DNA of 64,000 bases from Actinomycetota bacterium. Its GTDB lineage: Bacteria; Actinomycetota; Actinomycetes; Nanopelagicales; Nanopelagicaceae. Every line of letters starts with the position of its first letter. Positions within the stretch are counted from its first letter, which is position 1. Positions 1 through 8,496 of the stretch are shown one piece after another. The translations under genes were made by a program, and so were the position numbers. The notes below the pieces were generated by a model that saw only the letters and a list, made by a program, of their open reading frames with translations, searched no databases and was not told the origin of the DNA. Location of the stretch: assembly GCA_014377015.1 (NCBI GenBank), contig JACMQL010000028.1:1-64000 (forward strand). Direction: 5' to 3'.

Positions 1-2
1 AT

Positions 3-797
3 TTGCAAGGGCGCTTGCCAATAGTGAATGAGGTTCCACGAATAACTATCGGATATTCGACCCTTGCGAGTCGAGTCGAGAATATCCTGTTCCCATCTTT
101 ATCATTCCCGCACTCAATTCTTATCTCAGTTCAGAATCCAGGTTCCAGTAGATTCACAATTCCGCGGTCACTCACCAATGTTTCGGTTGTGGAATCAAAG
201 GAGACGGGCGTAACGAAGAGCCGAAACAAGGTAGTCGAGAACACCTCAACCGACTACTTGATCTTCGCCGATGATGACGCGACCATTGATGCAGAGGGGC
301 TCGCGACGATTATCAGTTATCTTGATTCACACCCCGCCTGCGATCTAGTGACGGCTATAACCACGAATGAGAGTGGGCTAGCTCGAAAGCGCTATGCGAT
401 TCGAGAGGAGAATCTCACTCTCTTTAACAGTGCAAAAGTCGGCACCATAGAAATGGTCCTTCGAGTTGCTTCTGCCAAGAGTCGTCGATTGCATTTCGAC
501 GAGAATTTCGGGGCTGGTTCAGCCAACCCCCTTGGGGATGAGTACATATTCATCAGTGATCTACTTAAATCGGGCGGACAAGCGGTCTTCTTACCGGTGG
601 TTCTCGCTTCCCACCCCGATGAAAGCTCGGGTGCTAACACAGAGGGAGTTGAGAACTCTCACACCCTTACCGCGCGCGCGAAGGTGTTTACTCGGGTCTT
701 TGGTTGGAAATCCCCATTCGTAAGGGCATATTTCTATCTACGTCGTGAGCGGAAAGGTCGAACTTTCCCCGAATTCATTCGTTTTGTGAGAGGTTAA
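3..797 (+). CDS. Family 2 type glycosyltransferase, possibly 5'-truncated by the window edge
   Basis: The protein resembles the catalytic half of GT-A fold (family 2) glycosyltransferases, which move a sugar from a nucleotide donor to a glycan or lipid acceptor at the membrane. The motif GVTKSRNKVVENT (about residues 69-81) followed by FADDDAT with acidic triplet DDD at 90-92 matches the nucleotide-sugar/metal site of that family. A later acidic segment, GDEYIF, fits the acceptor-side region. No membrane helix is visible. The start is uncertain: the frame is open to the window edge with TTG at 3 and GTG at 24, so the gene may begin outside. Donor and acceptor cannot be read from the sequence. 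Confidence 0.7.
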   Translation: MQGRLPIVNEVPRITIGYSTLASRVENILFPSLSFPHSILISVQNPGSSRFTIPRSLTNVSVVESKETGVTKSRNKVVENTSTDYLIFADDDATIDAEGLATIISYLDSHPACDLVTAITTNESGLARKRYAIREENLTLFNSAKVGTIEMVLRVASAKSRRLHFDENFGAGSANPLGDEYIFISDLLKSGGQAVFLPVVLASHPDESSGANTEGVENSHTLTARAKVFTRVFGWKSPFVRAYFYLRRERKGRTFPEFIRFVRG

Positions 798-832
798 CGA
801 CTCACTCTCGACAATATATCCTTAGCAAGCAA

Positions 833-905
833 GCGCCCGTAGCTCAACGGATAGAGCATCTGACTTCGGATCAGAGGGTTGGGGGTTCGAATCCCTTCGG
901 GCGCA
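833..905 (+). tRNA. tRNA-Arg(TCG)
   Basis: A complete cloverleaf: acceptor GCGCCCG (833-839) pairs with CGGGCGC (898-904), discriminator A905. The anticodon stem TCTGA/TCAGA encloses loop CTTCGGA, giving anticodon TCG (reads CGA). The T loop is TTCGAAT. CCA is not encoded. Its 3' end, 16 nt at 891-906, recurs exactly at 1941-1956 and with one change at 3101-3116, which marks it as the anchor of the accessory segments that follow. Confidence 0.95.
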
Positions 906-906
906 C

Positions 907-947
907 AAATTCGACTCCCGTCGCCTTTCACTTCGGGGGTCGAATTT
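907..947 (+). terminator. Hairpin terminator after tRNA-Arg
   Basis: AAATTCGACTCCC (907-919) pairs with GGGGGTCGAATTT (935-947) in a 13-bp stem with one G-T pair, followed by CTTTGTCT. It directly follows the tRNA and probably ends its transcript. Confidence 0.75.
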
Positions 948-1000
948 CTTTGTCTCGTCAGTTCGTTGTGCATTTTTGGCGGATCATCTAAACAAGAGCA

Positions 1001-1885
1001 GTGGAATTAAACAGCGAAGGATTTAGACCTCTAAAATTGCGCCGTGATGATGTCTGTTCACGCTGTGGTGACGTACTTTTAGTAGGTACGAAAGCACTTT
1101 GGAATCCGAGTAAAAGGCTTGTTATGTGCGTAAAGCCTCATTCGGAAGGTGTCCTGTTGAATGATCAGGATGTGCACGAGGTGATTGGTGATGACTCAGT
1201 TCCCGAAGAGGTCGCTTACGACAAAGGTAAGGCCGGCGGATCCGCGATGGCTAAGCATGATCATCTTGTAGAAGCACGTGAAAAACGAGTCATGGCGAGA
1301 GCGCCGAAGATTGGAAAACTTTTGCTTGCCGTTTACGGCGATCCACAAAGCACCAAGGCGTGGGAAACCGGGGCGGAAGGCGAGATCGCGATTGGACACC
1401 TTTTAGATTCGCTGGCAGAGAAGTACGGATTCCTGGTTATCCACGATCGCCTTATTCCAAGGTCCAAAGCGAACATTGACCATATAGCTATTACACAATC
1501 CGGAGTGATCGTTATTGATGCCAAGAATTACCAGGGAACCGTACAAGTTAAAGATCAGAGTGGTTTTTTCTCTACACCGGATCTGCAACTTTGGGTTGGG
1601 CGGCGTAACTGCATGAAGTTGGTTACTGGAATGAAGCATCAAGTCGAGGTCGTAAAGGCGATTTTGAGCAAATATGACGTCGATGTGCCGGTGGTCGGAG
1701 TTCTAGCTTTTTATGCGGCCAGTTGGGGCACCTATAAATTTATGAGGGTGCAGGAGGAAGTTGACGGCGTGTTAATTAATTCAAAAGGCATCGAACCGAT
1801 TGTCGCTCGGCAAGGTGCTCTATGCGCCGAGCAAATTAAACATGTAACGCGAATACTGGCTACTCAACTTAAGTCGGCCGTTTAG
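1001..1885 (+). CDS. NERD-domain nuclease-like protein with N-terminal cysteine cluster
   Basis: Residues about 118-280 carry the hallmarks of a nuclease-related domain (NERD), a restriction-endonuclease-like fold: GAEGE at 124-128, D160-H161, then a beta strand ending D173-A-K175 (VIDAKNY), which corresponds to the D-x-K catalytic pattern. The N-terminus has C19-x2-C22 and C43, possibly part of a small zinc ribbon. No signal peptide is seen, so it should be cytoplasmic. The start is GTG; only a weak purine stretch (AAGAG) lies upstream. It is the sole gene between tRNA-Arg and the first duplicate of the tRNA 3' end, so it looks like mobile cargo. A role in DNA processing or defence is plausible from the fold but is inference. 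Confidence 0.75.
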   Translation: MELNSEGFRPLKLRRDDVCSRCGDVLLVGTKALWNPSKRLVMCVKPHSEGVLLNDQDVHEVIGDDSVPEEVAYDKGKAGGSAMAKHDHLVEAREKRVMARAPKIGKLLLAVYGDPQSTKAWETGAEGEIAIGHLLDSLAEKYGFLVIHDRLIPRSKANIDHIAITQSGVIVIDAKNYQGTVQVKDQSGFFSTPDLQLWVGRRNCMKLVTGMKHQVEVVKAILSKYDVDVPVVGVLAFYAASWGTYKFMRVQEEVDGVLINSKGIEPIVARQGALCAEQIKHVTRILATQLKSAV

Positions 1886-1925
1886 TCGTAGACAGTTGCT
1901 TTGGAGCAAGTTCAATACTTGTTTT

Positions 1926-1957
1926 CCAGTGGCCAGTTTCATCCCTTCGGGCGCACT
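1926..1957 (+). repeat. Duplicate of tRNA-Arg 3' end (att-like remnant 1)
   Basis: ATCCCTTCGGGCGCAC at 1941-1956 is identical to tRNA-Arg 891-906. The 15-18 nt before it (CCAGTGGCCAGTTTC) are not tRNA-derived but recur before the second remnant at 3087. Duplicated tRNA 3' ends are the usual scar of site-specific integration at a tRNA gene. Confidence 0.85.
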
Positions 1958-1988
1958 CGTAGCATCAAACTTGATAAAACGTTAGTAC

Positions 1989-3053
1989 TTATGAGATGTA
2001 ACCCCACTTTGTCCCGATGGCTACCGCCGCTAGACCTTCAACGAAATCTCCTGCGGTGTCGAACTGAGGTTTAATCACAGTCTTTCCTTTTCTATCAATG
2101 TATCCCCATTTTGTTCCGTTTCCAACACGAGCAAAACCATTTACAAAAGGCATCGCATATTTATAGTGTGTGCGGAGTAGGTAGGTTCCTTTCTTATCAA
2201 TGAACGCCGCACTCTTTCCATTGTTCACTACGGCTAGCCCCTTAATAAAATCTTCGCCAAAGCGAGATTGAACTTTAATGACAAACTTTCCAGTCTTGTC
2301 TATGTAACCCCATTCTGTTCCGTTATTTGATACGGCCGCTAGCCCATCAGCGAAACCACCAGCAAAATCACAACAGTGGCTAGCTCCCGATATATACTTG
2401 AATTGAGGTTTGATAACGTACTTTCCTTTTACATCAATGAATCCCCACTTTGTTCCATCCTCGACAGCCGCGAGGCCATCATGGAATCTTCCTGCTCCAT
2501 CAAATTTTGGACTGGCTAAATATTTCCCTTTAGTGTCAACGAAACCATACTTCTGTCCAACTCTTACGGCTGCGAACCCACCAGAGAAATTATCTGCCCC
2601 GTCAAATTGAAGAGGAATTACATACTTTCCAGACTCGTCAATGAAGCCGTAAAGTTTGCCATTTCCAGCGATGGCTAAGCCCTCAGAGAAATTTCCAGCC
2701 GTTCTAAATTTCTGACTAACTTGAAACTTACCTTTCACATCAATATATCCCCAGAGCAGGCTTCCGCTTTTGAAGGCCGGGGCAAGGCCAATTCCCTGTA
2801 CGAAATCACTAGCTAAACCGAGATTAGGAGCTATCACGTATTTTCCAGACTTATTAATGAAGCCCCAACCCGTTTTAGTGTCTACTAACGCGACTCCATT
2901 CACAAAAGTACCCGCAAAATTGAATAGTGGGCTAATCGCATATTTTCCAGTCGGGTGAAACTCTTTTGGAACTGAGGCAGACGAAACACTGCAAGAAGCA
3001 ATCAAAACGGCCAATATCGGAACCGACCAGAGGAACTGACGATGCAGCTTCAT
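1989..3053 (-). CDS. WG-repeat lipoprotein
   Basis: A predicted exported lipoprotein: a basic N-terminus, a hydrophobic stretch, then lipobox IASC with the cysteine at about residue 21. The rest consists of about eight WG-type repeats with the core W-G-[FY]-I-D-x-x-G-K-[YF]-x-x-x-P-x-F, about 40 residues apart, typical of WG_beta_rep (KWG) proteins, thought to act as surface binding or structural modules. The chain stops inside a repeat (KWGYIS-stop), about 30 bp from the tRNA-Arg remnant at 1926-1957, as if the 3' end were trimmed at the segment boundary. It runs against the tRNA and the NERD gene and is the only gene of its segment. Confidence 0.8.
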   Translation of the reverse strand: MKLHRQFLWSVPILAVLIASCSVSSASVPKEFHPTGKYAISPLFNFAGTFVNGVALVDTKTGWGFINKSGKYVIAPNLGLASDFVQGIGLAPAFKSGSLLWGYIDVKGKFQVSQKFRTAGNFSEGLAIAGNGKLYGFIDESGKYVIPLQFDGADNFSGGFAAVRVGQKYGFVDTKGKYLASPKFDGAGRFHDGLAAVEDGTKWGFIDVKGKYVIKPQFKYISGASHCCDFAGGFADGLAAVSNNGTEWGYIDKTGKFVIKVQSRFGEDFIKGLAVVNNGKSAAFIDKKGTYLLRTHYKYAMPFVNGFARVGNGTKWGYIDRKGKTVIKPQFDTAGDFVEGLAAVAIGTKWGYIS

Positions 3054-3086
3054 TTGTTGATCCTAGAGCAGGCATACCTTCGATTC

Positions 3087-3117
3087 CCAGTGCCAGTTTC
3101 ATCTCTTCGGGCGCACT
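3087..3117 (+). repeat. Duplicate of tRNA-Arg 3' end (att-like remnant 2)
   Basis: ATCTCTTCGGGCGCAC at 3101-3116 matches tRNA-Arg 891-906 with one substitution. The preceding CCAGTGCCAGTTTC matches the flank of remnant 1 with one base missing. Together the two remnants align over about 31 nt, so they are closer to each other than to the tRNA gene. Confidence 0.85.
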
Positions 3118-3230
3118 AAAAGTTAAGTTCTCAGATATTGGATAGATAATTTACTTCAACGAGATTGCCGAAGGTGAGTTTTTCTCGAAACGCGAATTGA
3201 CAATTCCCGCATTGGGCGCAGAATCTGACT

Positions 3231-4196
3231 ATGGAAACTTCACAGATCGGTTCGGTCTTGCTCATAATTCTTGCATTAGCCTTCATCGGATGGGCGTTTT
3301 GGTGGAGTTTCACTCCGATCGAACAAGCGACGGTGGGAGTCGTCACGATGTTTGGGAAGTTTCGCAGGATTCTTAATCCTGGTTTGAATTTTCTGATTCC
3401 CTTTATCGAAAAAGTAAATAGCAAAGTATCAATTCAAAATAGAACAGATCAATTGAAGTTTTCTGCAATAACCGGTGATCAGGCCGCCGTTCACTTCACA
3501 GCAACCATTATTTATACAGTGGCTGATCACCTAGAGGAGACGGTTAAATTAGTTGCTTTCAAGTTTATTAATCCTGAGTCTTTTCTCACTGCACTGACGA
3601 GCACTGTGGAGGCAAGCGTGCGGGAATTTGTCGCCATGAAGAAGCAGGCGGAAGTTTTGGGATTACGACAAGATATTGTTTCGCATGCCAAAACTACCCT
3701 CGATGCGCAATTGGCATCATGGGGCTACACACTCGTTGATTTGACCGTTAATGACATAGCTTTCGACTCCGAAGTTATGACATCGATGTCCAGAGTCGTA
3801 GCCGCAACGAACGCCCAACGGGCAGCAGAATTTGAGGGAGAAGCCCTTCGAATCACTCTGGTAAAGAGGGCTGAGGCTGAAGGTGCAGCAATCCGAATTA
3901 CGGCGACGAACGAGGCCGAAGCAGCCCGTATGCGAGGTGAAGGTCTTGCCCAGTTTCGCAAAGCTCTCGCAGAAGGACTAGGAGAGTCTGCTGAAGTATT
4001 GGAGAAACACAATATCGACCCAACAATTCTGGCATTTTCTATGTGGACCGAAATGATTCGAGACACTGCGAAAGAAGGCAGGGGAAATACTATTTTTCTA
4101 GATGGAGGAATAGAGAATCTTGATGATTCTCTGCGACGACTTCAAGCTATGGTTTCAAAACCTAGTTCGGAAATTAAGCGGCAATCTGAGAAGTGA
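3231..4196 (+). CDS. SPFH/band 7 family membrane protein (stomatin-like)
   Basis: One N-terminal membrane helix (about residues 7-28) is followed by a stomatin/prohibitin/flotillin domain (about 30-215; note the GVVTMFGKFRRILNPGLNFLIPF start) and a helical, Ala/Glu-rich coiled-coil segment (about 190-250, ending near AEAARMRGEG) that drives oligomerisation in this family. Such proteins form membrane microdomain scaffolds and often regulate membrane proteases. No NfeD-type partner gene is adjacent. It lies just beyond the last tRNA-Arg remnant, so it may be the first gene of the ancestral backbone or an older insert. No clear ribosome binding site is seen before the ATG. Confidence 0.85.
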   Translation: METSQIGSVLLIILALAFIGWAFWWSFTPIEQATVGVVTMFGKFRRILNPGLNFLIPFIEKVNSKVSIQNRTDQLKFSAITGDQAAVHFTATIIYTVADHLEETVKLVAFKFINPESFLTALTSTVEASVREFVAMKKQAEVLGLRQDIVSHAKTTLDAQLASWGYTLVDLTVNDIAFDSEVMTSMSRVVAATNAQRAAEFEGEALRITLVKRAEAEGAAIRITATNEAEAARMRGEGLAQFRKALAEGLGESAEVLEKHNIDPTILAFSMWTEMIRDTAKEGRGNTIFLDGGIENLDDSLRRLQAMVSKPSSEIKRQSEK

Positions 4197-4305
4197 GTTT
4201 GTCTGTCAATAAGAGTCAGTTACAAGAATTCGGCCACCGAAGCAGCGCTCGTGAATAGTAAGGTGGCAGGAGTATCAACGTGAACGTGGATAGATAATGT
4301 TAGAT

Positions 4306-5490
4306 CTACCACTCCGCAAAAGAACCATCTTGGTGAACCCACTCCGGGATGCGGAAGCGATGACCTTTACCTGCGGCGTTGCGGACTTCTTTCTCATCAA
4401 TTTCTATTCCGAGACCCGGCAACTTCATCAGTTCGATGTATCCATCTTTGGATTGAAAAGGTGAGTAGTCGACAAGATATTTCATCAAGTCGCCAGTGTT
4501 ACCTTCACCGAGACCGAGTATTTGTTCTTGAATAAGGAAGTTGGGAGTAGCAAAATCGAGTTGTAAGCAAGCGGCGAGTGCAATTGGACCCAAGGGACAA
4601 TGTGGCGCCATATTTACGTTGAACGTCTCGGCCATTGCCGCAATTCGCCGCGTCTCGGAGATTCCACCCGCGTGACTTGGATCTGGTTGTGCAACTGCAA
4701 TGCCAGTGCGAAGGACGTCCGCAAAATCGCTACGCGAGAAGAGCCTTTCTCCAGTTGCGATTGGAATTGAAGTCGATTCAACTACCAACCCAAAGTGACT
4801 GGTGTACTCGGGCAGTACAGGTTCTTCGATGAACATCAAGTTATAAGGCTCGAGCAACGGGAAAATCCGGCGGGACATCGCCAAACTAAAACGTCCGTGA
4901 AAGTCCAGACACAGATCAATTTCGTCTCCAACGTATTGCCTTACGGCCTCCACGTTGGCGACGATCCGTTTGAGTTCGGCGGCAGTATCAATATGTTCCA
5001 AAGAATCGGCAGGACACCATTTTAGTGCGGTGAGCCCGCGATCAAGTTGAACCTGCACGCTTTCGAGGAGCTCCTGAGTGCCAACTTCAGTTGCGGCACG
5101 ACCATGTTCATCGCGACTTGGCTTGCCGCCAATATGTCCATAAATTCTTACTCGATCACGAACATGCCCACCGAGAAGTTGATGTACGGGTACGCCTAAT
5201 TTCTTACCCGCGATATCCCAAAGGGCTTGGTCAATACCGGCAACCGCGGAATTTAAGATTCCACCACCCCTGTAGAAGCCTCCCTTCATCATGCGTTGCC
5301 AATGGCGTTCTATTTGCAGTGGATCTCGACCGATTAGGTGATCCATCATTTCATCCACCGCGGCAGCAACGGTAAGGGCCTTTGCTTCAAGAACTGGCTC
5401 ACCCCAACCGGTGATGCCCTCGTCAGTCTCTATTTTTAAAAATAACCAGCGCGGATCAACGAAATAGAGTTTATAGTCGACAATTTTCAT
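4306..5490 (-). CDS. dgoD: D-galactonate dehydratase-like enolase-superfamily enzyme
   Basis: The sequence follows DgoD closely along its length, including the start (WLFLKIETDEGITGWGEPV), AGIDQALWDIAGK, HCPLGPIALAACL and the C-terminal tail ending in SFAEW. Enolase-superfamily residues are in place: D196 and H198 (LDFHGR), E222 (IEEP), E248 (GER), D270 and H297 (APHCPLGP). The reaction would be D-galactonate to 2-keto-3-deoxy-D-galactonate plus water in the cytoplasm. No dgoK/dgoA kinase-aldolase genes sit beside it; KdgK and Eda at 21,995-23,748 could serve instead, but that is inference. It is transcribed alone. Confidence 0.8.
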   Translation of the reverse strand: MKIVDYKLYFVDPRWLFLKIETDEGITGWGEPVLEAKALTVAAAVDEMMDHLIGRDPLQIERHWQRMMKGGFYRGGGILNSAVAGIDQALWDIAGKKLGVPVHQLLGGHVRDRVRIYGHIGGKPSRDEHGRAATEVGTQELLESVQVQLDRGLTALKWCPADSLEHIDTAAELKRIVANVEAVRQYVGDEIDLCLDFHGRFSLAMSRRIFPLLEPYNLMFIEEPVLPEYTSHFGLVVESTSIPIATGERLFSRSDFADVLRTGIAVAQPDPSHAGGISETRRIAAMAETFNVNMAPHCPLGPIALAACLQLDFATPNFLIQEQILGLGEGNTGDLMKYLVDYSPFQSKDGYIELMKLPGLGIEIDEKEVRNAAGKGHRFRIPEWVHQDGSFAEW

Positions 5491-5658
5491 AATCTGCCTT
5501 TTGGGAGTCGCGTAGCCGTAAGTGGTTAACCTAATCTAATTGTTTAGTGATGTCCCCGTCACGCCCTTCTAGCGATTTTCTTACAAAGTTGTATTATCAA
5601 GTAACAGAGTTGATTTGGAGATATCAATTTTCGAGAACTCTGACGAAAGGGGCATGAA

Positions 5659-6111
5659 ATGTCCTCTGCAAAAGGCAGCATGATTGTCGGAGTTGATGGG
5701 TCACCGGCATCTTTACGAGCTTTGGAATGGGCCGCAAAAAACGCACTTGGGTTAAATTGCACCATTGAGGTGATATCAACTTGGGAGCCTTACATTCCTT
5801 CTGGTGAGTTAGTTGGATCGGGGATGGCACCGAGTTTAATACTTCCAAATTTGGATCCAGAACAGATTGCCGATGAAGTCATTGAGAATTGCATAAAAGA
5901 AGTTTTCGGAAATGCTCGTCCTGAACACTTGATTAGTCGGACCTTGATGGGAGATCCAGGTCAAGTTCTGGTTAGTGAAAGCGAAAATGCCACTTTGGTT
6001 GTCGTCGGATCTCGCGGACATGGAAAATTTCATGATTTGGTTTTGGGCTCTGTCAGTTCGACTTGCGCCGCAAAGGCAAAGTGTCCGGTCGTTGTGGTGC
6101 ATGCCAGTTAA
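5659..6111 (+). CDS. Universal stress protein (UspA family)
   Basis: A single Usp domain of normal length (150 residues). It begins with the first-strand motif GVDGSPAS and ends with the ATP-binding signature GSRGHGKFHDLVLGS-VSS, the G-2x-G-9x-G-S/T pattern of nucleotide-binding Usp proteins. A ribosome binding site (GAAAGGGG) precedes the ATG. It is followed after 31 bp by a small gene on the same strand, so the two are probably co-transcribed. Usp proteins are cytoplasmic and respond to starvation or respiratory stress; the specific role here is unknown. Confidence 0.9.
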   Translation: MSSAKGSMIVGVDGSPASLRALEWAAKNALGLNCTIEVISTWEPYIPSGELVGSGMAPSLILPNLDPEQIADEVIENCIKEVFGNARPEHLISRTLMGDPGQVLVSESENATLVVVGSRGHGKFHDLVLGSVSSTCAAKAKCPVVVVHAS

Positions 6112-6142
6112 TCGAATTTAAGAAAGTAGGCGAGGAAGAATC

Positions 6143-6553
6143 ATGACTAAGAAATTTGTAGTGGTTTGCATGAGCAGAAATGAAGCGCGCGTTTGGAACT
6201 CGGGGACAGAACCAAATTCGCAAGTCCTAGTATTTCACCCGCCACACGAGAATGCGGAATATCGCAAAGAGCGGGAGATGCACGAGGGTGGTCGTTTCAG
6301 CGAGCATTTCGACAAAGATTATTTTGAGTCAATCGTGGGTGCCCTTACTGGCGCTGATCAGATTCTCTTTGTAGGTCACGGAAAAGGAAAAGCAAATTGG
6401 ATGTTGCTCCTCATCCAGTATCTGGAAGGAAAACATCCGGCGCTTGCGAGCAAAGTGGTGGATTCCGTGGAAGCTGATATTGAGAACCTGACGGATGGGC
6501 AGGTACTTGCACTTGCACGTGAGTGGAAGGAATTGAACAAGTTCAATAATTAG
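6143..6553 (+). CDS. Small baeRF-like (bacterial eRF1-like) protein
   Basis: A 136-residue soluble protein. The segment ADQILFVGHGKGKANWMLLL, followed by HPALASKVV and the ending LTDGQVLALAREW, resembles small bacterial proteins related to archaeal/eukaryotic peptide-release factor domain 2 (sometimes called host-attachment or translational machinery proteins). Those families are linked to ribosome-associated stress functions, but none has a firm role that can be assigned here. Its position directly behind a uspA gene agrees with a stress-time function. No catalytic GGQ motif is present, so it is not an active release factor. The family assignment is moderate. Confidence 0.5.
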   Translation: MTKKFVVVCMSRNEARVWNSGTEPNSQVLVFHPPHENAEYRKEREMHEGGRFSEHFDKDYFESIVGALTGADQILFVGHGKGKANWMLLLIQYLEGKHPALASKVVDSVEADIENLTDGQVLALAREWKELNKFNN

Positions 6554-6595
6554 AGATTAATTAAGTTTCTAACGATTAAATAACGTTTGGTTAAA

Positions 6596-6640
6596 ATCGT
6601 ATAGGAAATGATTGACACTCACCTATGTGACTCTTACGAT
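6596..6640 (+). promoter_or_regulatory. Promoter of the first sugar ABC operon with upstream element
   Basis: TTGACA at 6612-6617 and TACGAT at 6635-6640 are separated by 17 nt, a near-consensus vegetative promoter. Immediately upstream lies ATCGTATAGGAAAT (6596-6609), which recurs exactly before the binding-protein gene at 8573-8586. Its position just upstream of the -35 suits an activator site. Confidence 0.65.
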
Positions 6641-6682
6641 TGCGAATCAACATCGACGACCACATAGTTTGTGACGGGATAA

Positions 6683-7624
6683 ATGAGTATTAAATCGTTG
6701 CCATCTCGCGCAGATAAGAAGAAGACCGTCGTTTCTCGTTTCACTGATTTATTTGAGGGTAAATACTTCGCTTGGTTGTTGTTGGCACCAAGTTTGGCGA
6801 TGATTGCCTTCTTTATTTTCTATCCCTTATATAGAGGTTTAACGCTCGCTTTTACGCATACAATTTTGATCGAAAGTCCAGACTCAACCTTTGTAGGTCT
6901 AGATAATTTCCGACAACTCCTTAAAGATCCTCTTTTCTGGACCTCCACGCGGCACACCTTAATTTATTTGGTTATTGGGTTGATTTCCCAAGTAGCAGTA
7001 GGTCTCTTTGCCGCCGTATTGCTTAGTCGCGAGCGACGAATGATTTGGCTCCTTCGTATCATTCTGGTTATTCCATGGTTTGTCCCACCGGTCGTGACTG
7101 CTTATATGTGGCGCTTCATGCTGGATCCAGACTTTGGAATCATGGTGAAGTTGGCTCATTACATTGGTTTAGATCTCGGAGGAGCGGGAATCTGGGGAGA
7201 TCCGGACAAGACAATTTACGGAATTTTGTTCGTTGAATTATGGCGTTCCTATCCGTTCTTCATGCTCTTCTTCTTGGCGGGAATTCAGGGAATTCCAAAG
7301 GATATGCGCGAGTCCACATCTGTTGATGGCGCTTCGGCGCTCCAGCATTTCCGTTTCATCATCTTGCCGTTGATTAAGCCAGTTATGTTCATCTCCTCTC
7401 TTTTAGGTGCTATTCACCTTATTAATTCTCCGACCTTGATTTTGTTGATGTCTAATGGCGGTCCGGGCGATAGCACTTTGGTGCTGCCGCTGTACGCCTT
7501 CCGTAAGGCCTTCCAGAACTTTGATTTCGGTTACGCCTCGACAATTTCAGTAGCCGTACTAGTAGCCATTGCAGGATTTGCCATCGTATATGTTCGCTTT
7601 ATCGGATTTGGAAAAGAGGATTGA
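6683..7624 (+). CDS. Carbohydrate ABC transporter permease, MalF/UgpA type
   Basis: A six-helix inner-membrane permease of the CUT1 carbohydrate uptake class. The first helix lies at about residues 30-50 and the EAA loop reads ESTSVDGASALQHF-RFIILPLIKP near residue 215, which docks to the ATPase. It overlaps the next permease by one base (TGATG at 7622-7626), so translation is coupled. The binding protein follows at 8635. No ATPase gene belongs to this operon, so it probably shares a general MsmK-type ATPase encoded elsewhere. The substrate is not evident, but the neighbouring catabolic genes suggest a sugar or sugar acid. Confidence 0.9.
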   Translation: MSIKSLPSRADKKKTVVSRFTDLFEGKYFAWLLLAPSLAMIAFFIFYPLYRGLTLAFTHTILIESPDSTFVGLDNFRQLLKDPLFWTSTRHTLIYLVIGLISQVAVGLFAAVLLSRERRMIWLLRIILVIPWFVPPVVTAYMWRFMLDPDFGIMVKLAHYIGLDLGGAGIWGDPDKTIYGILFVELWRSYPFFMLFFLAGIQGIPKDMRESTSVDGASALQHFRFIILPLIKPVMFISSLLGAIHLINSPTLILLMSNGGPGDSTLVLPLYAFRKAFQNFDFGYASTISVAVLVAIAGFAIVYVRFIGFGKED

Positions 7625-8496
7625 TGACAATGACCTCTACGAATGAGAATCAAATCAAGCCGAAGAAAAAGAAAACTACCTTCGTAGCCAAACTCGGCAC
7701 CTTCGCAATTTCTATTTTCGTGATTTACGCTATCGCTCCGATTTTGTGGACGTTCTACACTTCTCTTCGCACTGGTCGAGATATCATGATTAATGCAACT
7801 GGTTTGAGTTTTAATAATCTATCGTTTGCTGCTTACGGAAGCGTATGGCGTGATACCAACTTCCCGGCGTTGGTACGCAACAGTTTAATTATTTGCACAA
7901 TTACCGTAATTTTAAGCCTTACTCTGGGTACTGGCGCTGCTTACGCGCTCTCACGCAGCAATTTCAGAGGTAGGCAAGGAGTGTTGCTCTCCTATATTTT
8001 GATCCGCTTAATTCCTGGAGTATTGCTATTAGTCCCAATTTATATTTTGATGTTCAAGATCCACCTGCTTGACACATATATAGGGCTAGCACTTGCTTAC
8101 ACAACCTTCACAATTCCCGCGACAGTCTGGTTCATGAAGGGTTTCTTCGATTCCTTGCCAACTGATCTGGAAAATGCGGCACGCATTGATGGATGCAGTC
8201 GTTTAGGCGCGATGTGGCGAGTTTCGCTACCTCTTGTGTTACCAGGATTGGCTGCGACTGGAACGCTGATCGCGATCGAAGCGTGGAATGACATTTTGTT
8301 CGCCTTGCTATTAACGTCTTCCAACAGATCTCGAACGTGGCCAGTAGGTATGCGGGAAATGATTGGTGAGTTCCAACTGCCCTGGGAACAGCTCACAGCA
8401 ACTGCATTCCTCAGTCTCATACCGGTACTCATTGGCTTTGCGTTAGTCGGAAGAAAGATGGTCGCCGGAATAACCGCTGGCAGTTTGAAAGAGTAG
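7624..8496 (+). CDS. Carbohydrate ABC transporter permease, MalG type
   Basis: The second permease of the heterodimer, with six predicted helices and the EAA loop ENAARIDGCSRLGAMW-RVSLPLVLPG near residue 180. I chose the ATG at 7624, which overlaps the TGA of the upstream permease by one base, over the TTG one codon earlier. The operon continues, after a 138-bp gap with its own promoter-like element, to the binding-protein gene, so binding protein and membrane parts can be made in different amounts. Confidence 0.9.
   Translation: MTMTSTNENQIKPKKKKTTFVAKLGTFAISIFVIYAIAPILWTFYTSLRTGRDIMINATGLSFNNLSFAAYGSVWRDTNFPALVRNSLIICTITVILSLTLGTGAAYALSRSNFRGRQGVLLSYILIRLIPGVLLLVPIYILMFKIHLLDTYIGLALAYTTFTIPATVWFMKGFFDSLPTDLENAARIDGCSRLGAMWRVSLPLVLPGLAATGTLIAIEAWNDILFALLLTSSNRSRTWPVGMREMIGEFQLPWEQLTATAFLSLIPVLIGFALVGRKMVAGITAGSLKE

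Noticed and set aside
3205-3225. Possible third tRNA-Arg remnant (GGGCGCA before the SPFH gene)
   Set aside because: Only seven bases match and the flank shared by the other two remnants is absent.
3725-4066. Long antisense reading frame inside the SPFH gene
   Set aside because: It is a complement of the Ala/Glu-rich coiled coil, with no start signals or family match.
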